From an uncultured Rhodopila sp. (lineage in GTDB: Bacteria > Pseudomonadota > Alphaproteobacteria > Acetobacterales > Acetobacteraceae): a stretch of 64,000 nt of DNA. The translations under genes and the position numbers were made by a program. Of this stretch, positions 55,895 through 64,000 are shown in pieces; the stretch's first letter is position 1; each line of letters starts with the position of its first letter. Location of the stretch: contig NZ_CAJATU010000199.1 of NCBI RefSeq assembly GCF_903944925.1, forward strand, positions 248,001-312,000, given 5' to 3'. The notes below the pieces were generated by a model. It ran no database searches. It was not told the DNA's origin and worked only from the letters and a program-made list of their open reading frames with translations.

Positions 55895-56595
55895 CTGACA
55901 GGATTATCGGTGTGCTCGGCGGCATGGGTCCGCTGGCCAGCGCCCATTTCATGCTGCGGCTGACCCTTCTCACGCCGGCCGAACGCGACCAGGATCACGT
56001 CCCGGCCATCCTCTGGTCCGATCCCCGCATTCCCGACCGTATCGCGTCCTTGCGCGGAGAGGGACCCGACCCGCTGCCCTGGCTGCTGCGCGCCATCGAC
56101 GGCCTGAAGCAGGCCGGATGCGGCGCCGTCGTCATTCCCTGCAACACCGTGCACGGCTGGTTCGACCGCCTGACCGAGTCGGCCAGCCTGCCCATCCTCC
56201 ACATCGTCGATGCGACGGCCGAAGATCTGCGCCGAACCGGCATCTCCGGCGGCCGCATCGGCCTCATCGGCACCGACGCCACCCTGGCCATGCGGCTTTT
56301 CCAGGATCGGCTCGGGCAGCAAGGCTGGGACATCATCGAGCCTGACCAAACGCAAATGCAGCGCCTCGTGACCCCCGCTATCGCCGCCGTCAAAGCCAAC
56401 CGCGTAACCGAAGCCTACGCCCCGTTCGCCGAAGTCGTGAACAGCCTCGCCGCCCGCGGCGCCGCCGCCGTCGTGCTCGGCTGCACCGAAATCCCCATCG
56501 CCCTCCAGGCCGGCCCGCCTCTCGACGTCCCCGTCATCGACACGATAGACGCCCTCGCGCGTGCGGCGATCGGTTGGGTCCGGGGGGTTGGTTAA
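55891..56595 (+). CDS. Aspartate/glutamate racemase family protein
   Basis: 234 residues starting at a TTG that overlaps the previous stop. The N-terminal IGVLGGMGPLASAHFMLRL and the two catalytic cysteines in VVIPCNTVHGWFD near residue 85 and VVLGCTEIPIAL near 197 are the signature of cofactor-independent Asp/Glu racemases. It likely interconverts D- and L-aspartate (or a relative). The last of the helicase-yaiI-racemase unit, followed by a large palindromic element. Confidence 0.9.
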   Translation: MTDRIIGVLGGMGPLASAHFMLRLTLLTPAERDQDHVPAILWSDPRIPDRIASLRGEGPDPLPWLLRAIDGLKQAGCGAVVIPCNTVHGWFDRLTESASLPILHIVDATAEDLRRTGISGGRIGLIGTDATLAMRLFQDRLGQQGWDIIEPDQTQMQRLVTPAIAAVKANRVTEAYAPFAEVVNSLAARGAAAVVLGCTEIPIALQAGPPLDVPVIDTIDALARAAIGWVRGVG

Positions 56596-56601
56596 GCAAG
56601 G

Positions 56602-56788
56602 TCGGGGCGCTGCCCCGAACCCCGCAAAGGGGCAGCGGCCCCTTTGATCCCATTCATTTAAGTGGGTTGAACAGGAGGGGGCGACACGGTCGTATCAACC
56701 GACACCGTCGCCCCCTCCTGTTCAGCCCACTTAGTCACGGGTTCCAAGGGCCGCCGGCCCTTGGCGGGTCCAGGGCAGCGCCCTGGCC
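56602..56788. repeat. Composite long palindromic element between the racemase and minE
   Basis: An outer pair of roughly 48-base arms (56603-56650 and 56739-56787; cores GGGGCGCTGCCCC and AGGGCAGCGCCCT, with CAAAGGGGCAGCGG matching GCCGGCCCTTGG) encloses an inner pair of about 28 bases (56659-56686 against 56706-56733, around CAGGAGGGGGCGAC) with a single mismatch. Each arm can also fold by itself. The gap separates convergent genes, so it can end both transcripts, but its size and structure fit a REP/MITE-like repeat. Confidence 0.7.
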
Positions 56789-56807
56789 TTCCTTTACCCA
56801 AAACCCC

Positions 56808-57098
56808 TCAGACCGAAGCCGAAACGCTGCTCGGGCGAGGGATGGCTTTCTTGGCGTCGAACGGGACTTCGACGTCGATCTCGAGGGTCGATACGGACGC
56901 GCCGCGGTCCATTTTGATTTGCACGGCGTCGCGTTCGACGGTGATGTGCTTGGCGATGACGGCGAGGATTTCTTCCTGCAGGGTGGCCAACAGGTCGTTC
57001 TTGCCGATAACGCTGCGTTCGTGCGCCAGCAGCACCTGCAGCCGATCGCGGGCGACGGGGGCGGAGCTGTTTTTGCGGAAAAATCCCATCAGGTTCAT
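56808..57098 (-). CDS. minE: Cell division topological specificity factor MinE
   Basis: 96 residues. [28 protein letters not shown] with the membrane-targeting N-terminus and the MinD-binding segment [15 protein letters not shown] is characteristic, followed by [22 protein letters not shown]. It drives MinCD oscillation so that division occurs at mid-cell. Its start overlaps the minD stop (ATGA). Last gene of minCDE. Confidence 0.95.
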   Translation of the reverse strand: MNLMGFFRKNSSAPVARDRLQVLLAHERSVIGKNDLLATLQEEILAVIAKHITVERDAVQIKMDRGASVSTLEIDVEVPFDAKKAIPRPSSVSASV

Positions 57099-57910
57099 GC
57101 GACTCTCCTGCCGAACAGGCGTCCGATGAAGCCTTTTCGGTCGAGTGGGACCACCACATCGACGGTTTCGCCGCGCAGGCGGCGGGCGGCGTCGAAGTAG
57201 GCGCGGGCCGGGGCGCTGTCCGGATTGTTCAACGTCACCGGGGACCCCATGTTAGAGGCGCGGAGGACTTCCTCGCTTTCCGGAATGATCCCGAGCAGCG
57301 GGATCGACAGGATTTCCAGTACGTCCTCGACCTTCAGCATTTCGTTGCGCGTTGCCCGGCCGGGGTCGTAGCGGGTGACCAGCAGGTGCTTTTCGACCTT
57401 CTCGCCTTTTTCCGCGTGCAGGGTCTTGGAATCCAGCATGCCGATGATGCGGTCGGAGTCACGCACGGACGAGACTTCGGGGTTGGTGACGACGACGGCG
57501 ATATCGGCGTTGCGCATCGCCAGCAGGGCGCCGCGCTCGATGCCGGCGGGGCTGTCGCAGATCACCCAGTCGAATTTCTCGCGTGCCTCGGCGATGACGC
57601 GATCAACGCCTTCGTTGGTCAGCGCGTCCTTGTCGCGGGTCTGCGAGGCCGGCAGCAGCGAAAGCGTATCGATCCGCTTGTCGCGGATCAGCGCCTGTGC
57701 CAGCTTGGCATCGCCTTGCACCACGTTGATCAGGTCGAACACCACACGGCGTTCCGCCCCCATCACGAGATCCAGGTTGCGCAGACCCACGTCGAAATCG
57801 ATCACCACGACGTTCTCGCCACTGCGCGCCAAGGCGGCGCCAAGGGCGGCGGTCGAGGTTGTCTTGCCGACGCCGCCCTTGCCGGACGTTACCACCAGCA
57901 CCTTGCCCAT
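57095..57910 (-). CDS. minD: Septum-site determining ATPase MinD
   Basis: 271 residues. Deviant Walker [22 protein letters not shown] at the N-terminus, switch [17 protein letters not shown] near 36, [16 protein letters not shown] near 114 and the membrane-targeting amphipathic C-terminus ([13 protein letters not shown]). It carries MinC to the poles in an ATP-dependent cycle. Twelve bases after minC. Confidence 0.97.
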   Translation of the reverse strand: MGKVLVVTSGKGGVGKTTSTAALGAALARSGENVVVIDFDVGLRNLDLVMGAERRVVFDLINVVQGDAKLAQALIRDKRIDTLSLLPASQTRDKDALTNEGVDRVIAEAREKFDWVICDSPAGIERGALLAMRNADIAVVVTNPEVSSVRDSDRIIGMLDSKTLHAEKGEKVEKHLLVTRYDPGRATRNEMLKVEDVLEILSIPLLGIIPESEEVLRASNMGSPVTLNNPDSAPARAYFDAARRLRGETVDVVVPLDRKGFIGRLFGRRVA

Positions 57911-57922
57911 CCGAGTACCCCT

Positions 57923-58651
57923 TTATTCCAAGACTGAAATCTTCATCCGGTCGCCGTCGAGCCATGCCTGCACCGGCTTGCCGAGGATCTTGGCGGGCAT
58001 GTCGTCGGCGGTCTGGTAGACGCCGTCGATCGACAAAAGCTCCGCCTGCAACTTGGTGCAGAAGATCCGCGCATGAGCGTTGCCGTTCAGACCGGCAATG
58101 GCTCTTCCGCGTAACGTTCCGTAGACATGGACCGATCCGCCGGCCATGACTTCCGCGCCGGACGCAACCGAACCGAGGATCGTCACGTCGCCGCGCTCGA
58201 ATACCACCGACTGGCCGGAGCGAACCGGTTCGTTGATCACCAGTGTATTGGCTTCGGCTGAACCGTGCGCCGACTCCGGCTGGTGCGCCGCGGCGGGTTT
58301 GTCGTGGTGCGGTTCCGGTGCCTCGATCGGGCGGCCGGGTTTCGCCGATACCGGCAGTGGGCGGCCCCAGGCTTCGATGCCGGGCCACGACGGATGCGCG
58401 CCCTCGGTGCCGATGATGCGGATGCCGCGCTGTTCCAGAAGCTGCAGGAATTCGGCGATGCCGTGCTGCTCCCGCGGGATGCTGCCGAGATCGACAACGA
58501 CGGGGCGCGAGTCGAAGAAATTGGGCGATCGTTCCATCTGCGCATCCAGCGCCGAAAGCCAACTGTCCAGCGGCACTTCGGGCGCCAGAACAAGGGCCAT
58601 GATGGAGCGGCCACGGAGCCGAATAAGGGGGCGGGTTTCGGATGTTGTCAC
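57923..58651 (-). CDS. minC: Septum-site determining protein MinC
   Basis: 242 residues if the GTG at 58651 is used; the frame is open far upstream but only this part is conserved. N-domain IRLRGRSIMALVLAPEVPLDSWL with VVVDLGSIPREQHGIAEFLQLL; Pro-rich linker near residues 105-135; C-terminal beta-helix with TLVINEPVRSGQSVVFERGDVTILGSVASGAEVMAGGSVHVYGTLRGRAIAGLNGN, the MinC signature. It inhibits FtsZ assembly away from mid-cell. The GGGAGG signal directly abuts the GTG, so the exact start is uncertain. First gene of the min operon. Confidence 0.93.
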   Translation of the reverse strand: MTTSETRPLIRLRGRSIMALVLAPEVPLDSWLSALDAQMERSPNFFDSRPVVVDLGSIPREQHGIAEFLQLLEQRGIRIIGTEGAHPSWPGIEAWGRPLPVSAKPGRPIEAPEPHHDKPAAAHQPESAHGSAEANTLVINEPVRSGQSVVFERGDVTILGSVASGAEVMAGGSVHVYGTLRGRAIAGLNGNAHARIFCTKLQAELLSIDGVYQTADDMPAKILGKPVQAWLDGDRMKISVLE

Positions 58652-58715
58652 CCTCCCGACGTACCCTTTGACTGGCTTTGGGTCAACGCCAAACAGGGGC
58701 GGTGCCACAAAATAA

Positions 58716-58724
58716 TGTGGATAA
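58716..58724. promoter_or_regulatory. Perfect DnaA box upstream of minC
   Basis: TGTGGATAA is the exact reverse complement of the DnaA consensus TTATCCACA and lies 65 bases before the minC start, in the gap that must hold the minCDE promoter. A 12-base perfect palindrome ACCCCTAGGGGT follows at 58737-58748. DnaA acts as a transcription factor at such boxes in other bacteria; here it is a single motif. Confidence 0.4.
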
Positions 58725-58805
58725 CCCTTCAGATCGACCCCTAGGGGTTGTGGTGACCCTCGAAATCGGCCCCGGGATTTGTGATCGTTGCGAAGGCGCG
58801 CGAAA

Positions 58806-58830
58806 CCTCGCCGGGGAGGCCCCGGCGAGG
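58806..58830 (-). terminator. Terminator of the repeat-bearing secreted protein gene
   Basis: CCTCGCCGGG and CCCGGCGAGG are perfect ten-base complements around a GAGG loop, about ten bases after the stop on the minus strand, followed on that strand by TTT. A probable intrinsic terminator with a short T-tract. Confidence 0.6.
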
Positions 58831-58839
58831 CCGGGCGCG

Positions 58840-61161
58840 TCAGGTCAAGGCGTGCGCCAGGATGTCGGAGTATGCCGCATTCGTTGCGCCGCCGATGGCC
58901 GCGACGGCGACTCCGCTGCCGCCCGAGGTTGGCGCGATCGACAGCACGGCACCCGCCGCGGTATCCGCAACCGCCAGGTAACCCGGCAGGGTCGCCGCCG
59001 CGCCGTTCCAGTTGGTCGCCGCCAGGGCCGGGCGCAGGTCCAAGGTGTCGCCGATGGTCAGGATGTTGGCCGCGGCGGTGCCGGTGAACGTGTCGTAGCC
59101 CTGTCCGGCGGCCGGTATGACATAGGTGTTCGCGCTGCCGGTGTCGGTGATCGTGTCGCTGCCGCCGCTCAGCTTGACCGAGTCGCCGGTGCCACTGATG
59201 AACAGCATATGGCTGCCGCCGGTGGCGATGACCGATGTCTGGCTTTGGCTGATCGTGACGCTGGCCTGGCTGGCGGCGATACTGACCGGAGTGATCGCCG
59301 CGGCCGTCACCGGGGCGTCCGACGGAGCGGGATCGAGGGCGACAATCGGCGTCCCGCCACCATTGATGCTGTTCAGGCCTTGATTGATCAGTATCTCCGT
59401 CGCCGCCATGATCTGCGCGCTGTACTGGTCCATCCCCTGGATCAGCGGATCGTTCTGACTGACCGTCTGGTCGGCCTGGAAGATCGCGGTGTTGCCCGAC
59501 CCGCCCGAGTCGCGGACCATCGCGCCGTGATCCTGCAGCGCCTTCCACAGCATGTTCGCTCCCGCATTGGCCGCGACGGCGGCGGGTTCGACGGCTGACG
59601 CGGGAATCCCGATGGTGACGCCGAACGGGATCGTGCCGGAATAGGCCGGACCGCTGCTGCCATTGATGGCGAAGCCGTCCTCCGCCGTCTGCGGCCAGGC
59701 AAACGGGGCGAGCGCGGTTGTACTGGTATTACTGTAGGAACGAAGCATAGTCGTCGGCAGTTCCATCCGCAGCGTATGATCGATGACGCCGGCCTGCAGG
59801 TCGCTCTCGCGCAGGGTGCCGACGCCTTCGTCCCAGTTGCTGTTGGCGACGGTGATGCCCGAGCCGAAGTCGGACTCGCCCGATCCCTGGGCGACCGTCG
59901 CGGTGTTGGCACCGGTCCATTGGAAGCCGCCGAAGGAGTACCAGGTGTGGGATGCGGTGTCGTCGACCGACAGGGTGGCGTCGCTTCCCGGGGCCGGGAC
60001 GGCGCCCGCCGGGATATGGACCTGGAAGGTGCCGGGGGTCCCGCCGTCCGCCGCCGTGTTGATGACCGTGACCAGCGGGTCGCCGGCGGTCCCGGTATAG
60101 ATGTTTTCGTTATAGCCGCTGCCGTCGGCGGTATTGATAAAGGCGTTGGCGGCTGAGAGCTGGGCGTTGGCCTGCCATTGCGCGCCGGAGCCGAGCGGCA
60201 GGTTGAAGACGCTGGTGGAGGCGAAGGGTGTTTGCGACGGATCGCGCAGGGTGGACGTCACCGGCGGCGGCGTGCCCGCCGCGGCCGGCAGCGGACTGAT
60301 GGCGGTCCCCGCCGCGGGCGCCCAGGAGTCCGTCGGCGTAGTTTCACCCCACCACAGCTTGCTGGCGTTTTCCTGCCAGATCGTGCCGTTGACGTAGGCC
60401 AGCTCGATGACATTGGCTGTAGCCGTGTCGGCAACGCCGTTGACGGCCACCTGGCCACCGGCGGTGATGGTCCACTCATGGCCGCTGACATCGGTGATCG
60501 CCGCCTTCGAACCGGCCGGCACGACCGTGTCGTTCGGGGAGGCCGACACCGCCGGCGGCGGCAGGACCGGAGCGGCGGGCAGTGGGCTGGTTGCAGTCCC
60601 GGCGGCGGGGGCCCACGAGTCGTTGGGCCTGGTCTCGCCCCACCACAGCTTGCTGGCGTTTTCCTGCCAGATCGTGCCGTTGACATAGGCCAGCTCGGTC
60701 ACGTTGGCCGTGGCAGTGTCGGCAGTGCCGTTAATCGCAACCTGGCCGCCGGCGGTGATGGACCAGAGGTTGCCGCTGGCGTCGGTGATCGCCGCCGTCG
60801 AACCGGCCGGCACGACCGTGTCGTTGGCGGACGGCGTCTTGGCTGCGGGCGGTGCGGCCGGCAGCGGACTGACGGCGGTTCCGGCGGCCGGTGCCCAGGA
60901 GTCGTTGGGCTTGGTCTCGCCCCACCACAGCTTGCCGGCGTTTTCCTGCCAGATCGTACCGTTGACGTAGGCCAGCTCGGTCACGTTGGCCGTGGCAGCG
61001 TCGGTCGTCCCGTTGACCGCGACCCGTCCGGCGCTGGTGATCGTCCAGACATTGCCGCTGGCGTCGGTGATCCTGGCGCTCGAACCGGCCAGCACCACCG
61101 TGTCGTTGGCGGACGGTGTTGTGATCCTGCTCACCGGGGTGACGGTTTGCGTGCCGCTCAT
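58840..61161 (-). CDS. Putative type I-secreted protein with three tandem Trp-rich repeats
   Basis: 773 residues, no N-terminal signal peptide. Three repeats of about 88 residues (about 16-104, 110-197, 207-294) share DTVVPAGS, ITDASGNxWTITAGGQVAVNG, TATANVTELAYVNGTIWQEN and KLWWGETxPNDSWAPAAGT, with Pro/Ala linkers. A middle region (about 305-600) holds FNLPLGSGAQW and an RESDLQAGVIDHTLRMELP block also seen in uncharacterised secreted proteins. The C-terminal 130 residues (SDTITDTGSANTYVIPAAG, then IGDTLDLRPALAATNWNG, then LSIAPTSGGSGVAVAAIGG) match the C-terminal secretion module of type I substrates as I know them. Repeats may bind carbohydrate or surface glycans. No ABC exporter is adjacent. 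Confidence 0.7.
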   Translation of the reverse strand: MSGTQTVTPVSRITTPSANDTVVLAGSSARITDASGNVWTITSAGRVAVNGTTDAATANVTELAYVNGTIWQENAGKLWWGETKPNDSWAPAAGTAVSPLPAAPPAAKTPSANDTVVPAGSTAAITDASGNLWSITAGGQVAINGTADTATANVTELAYVNGTIWQENASKLWWGETRPNDSWAPAAGTATSPLPAAPVLPPPAVSASPNDTVVPAGSKAAITDVSGHEWTITAGGQVAVNGVADTATANVIELAYVNGTIWQENASKLWWGETTPTDSWAPAAGTAISPLPAAAGTPPPVTSTLRDPSQTPFASTSVFNLPLGSGAQWQANAQLSAANAFINTADGSGYNENIYTGTAGDPLVTVINTAADGGTPGTFQVHIPAGAVPAPGSDATLSVDDTASHTWYSFGGFQWTGANTATVAQGSGESDFGSGITVANSNWDEGVGTLRESDLQAGVIDHTLRMELPTTMLRSYSNTSTTALAPFAWPQTAEDGFAINGSSGPAYSGTIPFGVTIGIPASAVEPAAVAANAGANMLWKALQDHGAMVRDSGGSGNTAIFQADQTVSQNDPLIQGMDQYSAQIMAATEILINQGLNSINGGGTPIVALDPAPSDAPVTAAAITPVSIAASQASVTISQSQTSVIATGGSHMLFISGTGDSVKLSGGSDTITDTGSANTYVIPAAGQGYDTFTGTAAANILTIGDTLDLRPALAATNWNGAAATLPGYLAVADTAAGAVLSIAPTSGGSGVAVAAIGGATNAAYSDILAHALT
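60280..61116 (-). repeat. Three tandem coding repeats in the secreted protein
   Basis: Units at 60850-61116, 60571-60834 and 60280-60543 encode closely related domains; long stretches around the TELAYVNGTIWQEN and KLWWGET codons are almost identical at DNA level, indicating recent duplication or gene conversion. The units differ in their linkers and in the PNDSW/PTDSW part. Confidence 0.85.
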
Positions 61162-61809
61162 CGTGATTATCCTCGAAACGTGATGGAGGCCGGGAGCCTT
61201 TTCACGGAATCGTGAGCACGAGCAAGCAACGATTACGTCCTGGTGATCACATTTTTTGATTTTTTCAGATTGTTACGTTACGGAAGTTTGTTTTGAATTC
61301 AGGCCGACGATGTTCTGTTCGAGATGCGGACCCTTATCATTTCTGAACCAGGGGGATTTTGCGACGGGGTTCGCGGATGCACGCTGATGCGGCTTCGGAA
61401 TAGTCGGTATAGTACCAATTACGCATTCAGAAATAGTGTTGAATCATGTCTGCGCCGCCGGGGCGCTGCTATCGCCTTACTGGAACGGGCCGCGACCGAT
61501 CCTCGGGCTGGTCGGGGCGGGCGGCATCGGCTTGCAGCCGTCGGAACGCATACAGATCATGCCCGGAACCAGGTGGCCGATGAGTTTCAGTGGCGATTAT
61601 CGATACGACGCCGCGGTATCCGCGGCTGCGGCTGATTGGCGGGAATAACTGAGTTTGACCGGCCGCATGCTCCAAGCCCAGCCGTCATGCCCCGGCTTGA
61701 CCCATGACGATCCGCGCGAGCACCGTCCCGGCCAGGCTGTAAGCCACGGATTTGCCGTCCGGGCCCGGTCGTGGGAATGTTCGGGTAAACAACTTCCGGG
61801 AACCCGCCC
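61162..61809. other. Long intergenic region with an A/T-rich promoter section
   Basis: 648 bases. Bases 61225-61310 are unusually A/T-rich for this genome (runs of T and TTACGTTACGG) and probably contain the promoter of the secreted-protein gene on the minus strand. A 70-codon frame from a GTG at 61436 to 61648 (LLSPYWNGPRPILGLVGAGG) has no recognised homologue and no good ribosome-binding site; it may be a remnant. GTCATGCCCCGGCTTGACCC at 61686-61705 belongs to the dispersed repeat family. Confidence 0.45.
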
Positions 61810-62550
61810 ATGATCGAAGAAATCCGCGACATCGCCACTCGGTCCGGCGCCATGGAAACGTTCATCGTCCATCCTGAGCGTAACGGCCCGCACCCCGCCG
61901 TTTTTCTGCTGATGGACGCCCCCGGCATCCGCGAGGAACTCTACGACATGGCCCGGCGGCTCTGCACCGTGGGCTACTACGTCGTGCTGCCGAACCTGTA
62001 TTACCGTGCCGGCAGAGACACGAAATACGGCCCCGACGTCACCACCAAGGGCAGCGCTGAGCAGACTCGGATGCGGGCGGTCCGCACGAAAATGACGATC
62101 CCGCCGATGATGGAGGACATTGCCGATTTGCTGGCCTTCCTCGGATCCCAATCCGCCGTTGAACCGGCGCCGATCGGCGTGCACGGCTATTGCATGAGCG
62201 GTCCGTACGCGCTGGCCGCGGCGTCCCGATATCCGGATCGCATCGCTGCCGCCGCGTCGTTCTACGGCACCTGGCTGGTCAGCGACGCCGAGGAAAGCCC
62301 GCATCTGACCTTGGGAAAAGCCAAAGGCGAACTCTACATCGCCTGCGCCGAACACGACGAACTGGCGCCGCTGCCGATGGTGGCCGAACTGGAGGGCCTG
62401 TTCGAGCGGTCGGGCAATGGCGGAGAACTGGAAATCTACCCCGGGGTCCATCACGGCTTCGCCTTCCCGCAGCGCTGGTGCTACGACAAGCCCGCAGCCG
62501 AACGCCACTGGGAGCGGTTGATCGCTTTGTATCGCCGCCGCCTGGGTTAA
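61810..62550 (+). CDS. Dienelactone hydrolase family protein
   Basis: 246 residues. The DLH fold is shown by the N-terminal PHPAVFLLMDAPGIREEL with the conserved Glu near residue 39, the nucleophile elbow GVHGYCMSGPYALA near 121 where Cys replaces Ser as in dienelactone hydrolases, the Asp in ACAEHDELAPLP near 180 and the His in GVHHGFAFPQ near 217. It hydrolyses lactone-type or related small esters. Ends four bases inside the convergent malic-enzyme gene. Confidence 0.9.
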   Translation: MIEEIRDIATRSGAMETFIVHPERNGPHPAVFLLMDAPGIREELYDMARRLCTVGYYVVLPNLYYRAGRDTKYGPDVTTKGSAEQTRMRAVRTKMTIPPMMEDIADLLAFLGSQSAVEPAPIGVHGYCMSGPYALAAASRYPDRIAAAASFYGTWLVSDAEESPHLTLGKAKGELYIACAEHDELAPLPMVAELEGLFERSGNGGELEIYPGVHHGFAFPQRWCYDKPAAERHWERLIALYRRRLG

Positions 62551-64000
62551 GCCAGCTTCGGGTATTCCGGCTTGTAAACATGCTGCCGGATGAATGCCTC
62601 CATATCGGCGGGACGTTCGACGCGGGCGAGATTCAAATCGAAAACCAGCTTCGCGACTCGCGCCGCGGTCTTGATCTCGGTTTCCAGGATATTCGATTGC
62701 AACGGATACAGCAGTCCCTGCTGGCGTTGTTCTTCTGAAACCTGATCCGCCACCGCGGCAGCGGCCTCGATGAACATCGCGTCGGTGACGCGGCTGGCGC
62801 GGGTCGCGAAAATCGCCATGCCGACGGCGGGGAAAATGTAGAAGTTGTTGGCCTGCCCCGGCAAATAGGTCCGGCCGTTATAACTGACCGGCGGAAACTG
62901 CACGCCCGCGGCAAAGATCGCGTTACCCTGCGACCATGTATACGCCTGTTCGGCCGTGCATTCGGCATGCTCGGTGGGATTGGACAGCGCCAATATCACC
63001 GGCCGTTCATTCAGCCGCGACATCGTCTCGACAATCGGCTGGCTGAACGCGCCGCCGATGGTGCTGACGCCGATAATCGTTGTCGGCTTGACACTTTCGA
63101 TCGCCGCCAGGAAATCCGTCGTTGCCGGATGCTGATGCGCATAGGGGCGCTGGAAATCCACCAGATCGGTGCGTTCCGATTGCAGCAGGCCATGAATGTC
63201 GGACATCCAGACCTGAGCCTGCGCCGCCTTCAAGTCCATCCCTTCGGCGACCAGCGCGGTGCACAGCAGGTCCGCCAGCCCGATGCCGGCCGAACCGGCG
63301 CCCAGGAACAGGTATTTCTCGTCCCTGAGCTGCGTCCCTTTCAACTTCACCGCATTGATCATTCCGGCGAGCGTTATTCCGGCCGTGCCCTGCACATCAT
63401 CGTTGTACACGCAATATTTGTCGCGATAGCGCTGCAGCAGGTGTACTGCATCGACACCGGTCCAATCCTCGAAGTGGATGCAGCAGTTCGGGAAAACTTC
63501 CTGCACCGCCTCAACGAATTCATCCACGAAGGAGAACAGCTCCGCCGTCGCCGGCCGCGGCTTGCGCAGCCCGAGATACAACGGATCCCGGAGGTATTGC
63601 TCGTTGTTCGTGCCCGCGTCGAGATACATCGGCAGCAGGTATCGCGGCGGCACGCCCGCGGCGGCGGTGTAGAGTTGCAGTTTGCCGATGGGAATTCCCA
63701 TGCCGTTCGCGCCGAGATCGCCGAGGCCGAGGATACGGCCACCGTCGGTCACACAGATGAAGCGGATGTCCTGCTGCGGCCAGTTGCGCAGTATCTCCTT
63801 CACATGGCCGCGGCGCTCGATGGACAGGTACATGCCACGCGTCTGGCGGTAGATATGGCCGAACTTCAGGCACGCCTCGCCGATGGTCGGATCATACACT
63901 ATCGGCAGGAATCGCATCGGGTCCGACATGATCGTGCGGTAGAACAGTGTCTCATCGTGGTCGAGCAGATTGACCAGATATATATAGCGCTCCAGGTCGG
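62547..64000 (-). CDS. maeA: NAD-dependent malic enzyme, C-terminal part (5' end outside window)
   Basis: About 484 residues visible; the frame runs off the window edge upstream (DLERYIYLVNLLDHDETLFY is still part of it). SfcA/MaeA type malic enzyme: the malic N-domain signature with FICVTDGGRILGLGDLG, IHFEDWTGVDAVHLLQRYRD, the NAD-binding FLGAGSAGIGLADLL and LALSNPTEHAECTAEQAY blocks. It decarboxylates malate to pyruvate. Length and motifs match the long bacterial NAD-malic enzymes of about 550 residues, so about 65-80 N-terminal residues are missing from view. Confidence 0.95.
   Translation of the reverse strand, partial: DLERYIYLVNLLDHDETLFYRTIMSDPMRFLPIVYDPTIGEACLKFGHIYRQTRGMYLSIERRGHVKEILRNWPQQDIRFICVTDGGRILGLGDLGANGMGIPIGKLQLYTAAAGVPPRYLLPMYLDAGTNNEQYLRDPLYLGLRKPRPATAELFSFVDEFVEAVQEVFPNCCIHFEDWTGVDAVHLLQRYRDKYCVYNDDVQGTAGITLAGMINAVKLKGTQLRDEKYLFLGAGSAGIGLADLLCTALVAEGMDLKAAQAQVWMSDIHGLLQSERTDLVDFQRPYAHQHPATTDFLAAIESVKPTTIIGVSTIGGAFSQPIVETMSRLNERPVILALSNPTEHAECTAEQAYTWSQGNAIFAAGVQFPPVSYNGRTYLPGQANNFYIFPAVGMAIFATRASRVTDAMFIEAAAAVADQVSEEQRQQGLLYPLQSNILETEIKTAARVAKLVFDLNLARVERPADMEAFIRQHVYKPEYPKLA

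Noticed and set aside
58652-59548. Extension of minC far upstream in the same frame
   Set aside because: The extra 300 codons are antisense-frame overlap with the secreted-protein gene and not found in MinC; the conserved part begins near 58651.
61436-61648. 70-residue frame in the gap before the dienelactone hydrolase gene
   Set aside because: No ribosome-binding site, no recognised homologue and mixed composition; mentioned only within the intergenic entry.

Overview
The window is one contiguous stretch of high-GC chromosomal DNA from an alphaproteobacterium. The evidence is the split F1-ATPase operon (atpHAGDC without the F0 genes), a minCDE cell-division operon, many alphaproteobacterial families of unknown function (DUF1178, DUF6111-like, DUF2501, DUF3108), GTG starts with four-base gene overlaps, and a GAAC-N7-GAAC element of the alphaproteobacterial LexA type. 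Gene content and protein style fit Rhodospirillales, probably Acetobacteraceae; this is inference from sequence feel, not from a marker gene. No rRNA, tRNA, CRISPR array, intact insertion sequence or prophage was seen.

Layout. 1-2725: end of a dTDP-L-rhamnose operon (rmlB'-A-C-D). 2817-5108: small membrane protein, CCA-adding enzyme, glutaredoxin, DUF1178. 5110-8050: a decayed membrane gene, DUF2501, a DctA-type transporter and an unknown gene behind a predicted SOS box. 8087-13631: a very large hybrid sensor kinase, an orphan AbrB-type antitoxin, a class III aminotransferase. 13852-20020: Ppx/GppA phosphatase, a diiron ferritin-like protein, a NimA-like flavoprotein, two co-transcribed esterases, a GNAT-like protein. 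20375-22020: mosB-mosA, the two subunits of the molybdenum storage protein, with a ModE-like palindrome upstream. 22144-23650: a secreted cupin divergent from an AraC regulator. 23854-27096: a tightly packed vWA / PP2C phosphatase / protein kinase triad resembling the TerY-P signalling triad, whose kinase carries a transmembrane segment and a nuclease-like C-terminal domain. 27087-33493: DUF3108, hydrolases, a DDN-type reductase, 3-methyladenine glycosylase, an NTF2-like protein and a LecB-like lectin. 34140-39066: atp operon with a clear terminator. 39239-46284: membrane protein, HTH protein, MFS transporter, a 752-residue 2OG-Fe(II) oxygenase protein, MsrB, and an aldolase/PhyH dioxygenase pair. 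46451-47615: a broken toxin-antitoxin module. 47829-53175: OmpA porin, MFS, small membrane protein, metallo-beta-lactamase-fold hydrolase, dihydroorotase. 54173-56595: RNA helicase, YaiI-like protein, Asp/Glu racemase. 56602-56788: a large composite palindrome. 56808-58651: minCDE. 58840-61161: a secreted protein with three tandem Trp-rich repeats. 61810-64000: dienelactone hydrolase and the C-terminal part of malic enzyme.

Most of the window is housekeeping. The parts most worth attention are the mosBA pair with its candidate ModE site, the TerY-P-like triad with an unusual kinase, the SOS-box gene of unknown function, the LecB-like lectin, and the repeat-bearing secreted protein. Several toxin-antitoxin leftovers (11866, 33969, 46451-47615, possibly 40251) and a family of intergenic hairpins show past turnover between the core operons.
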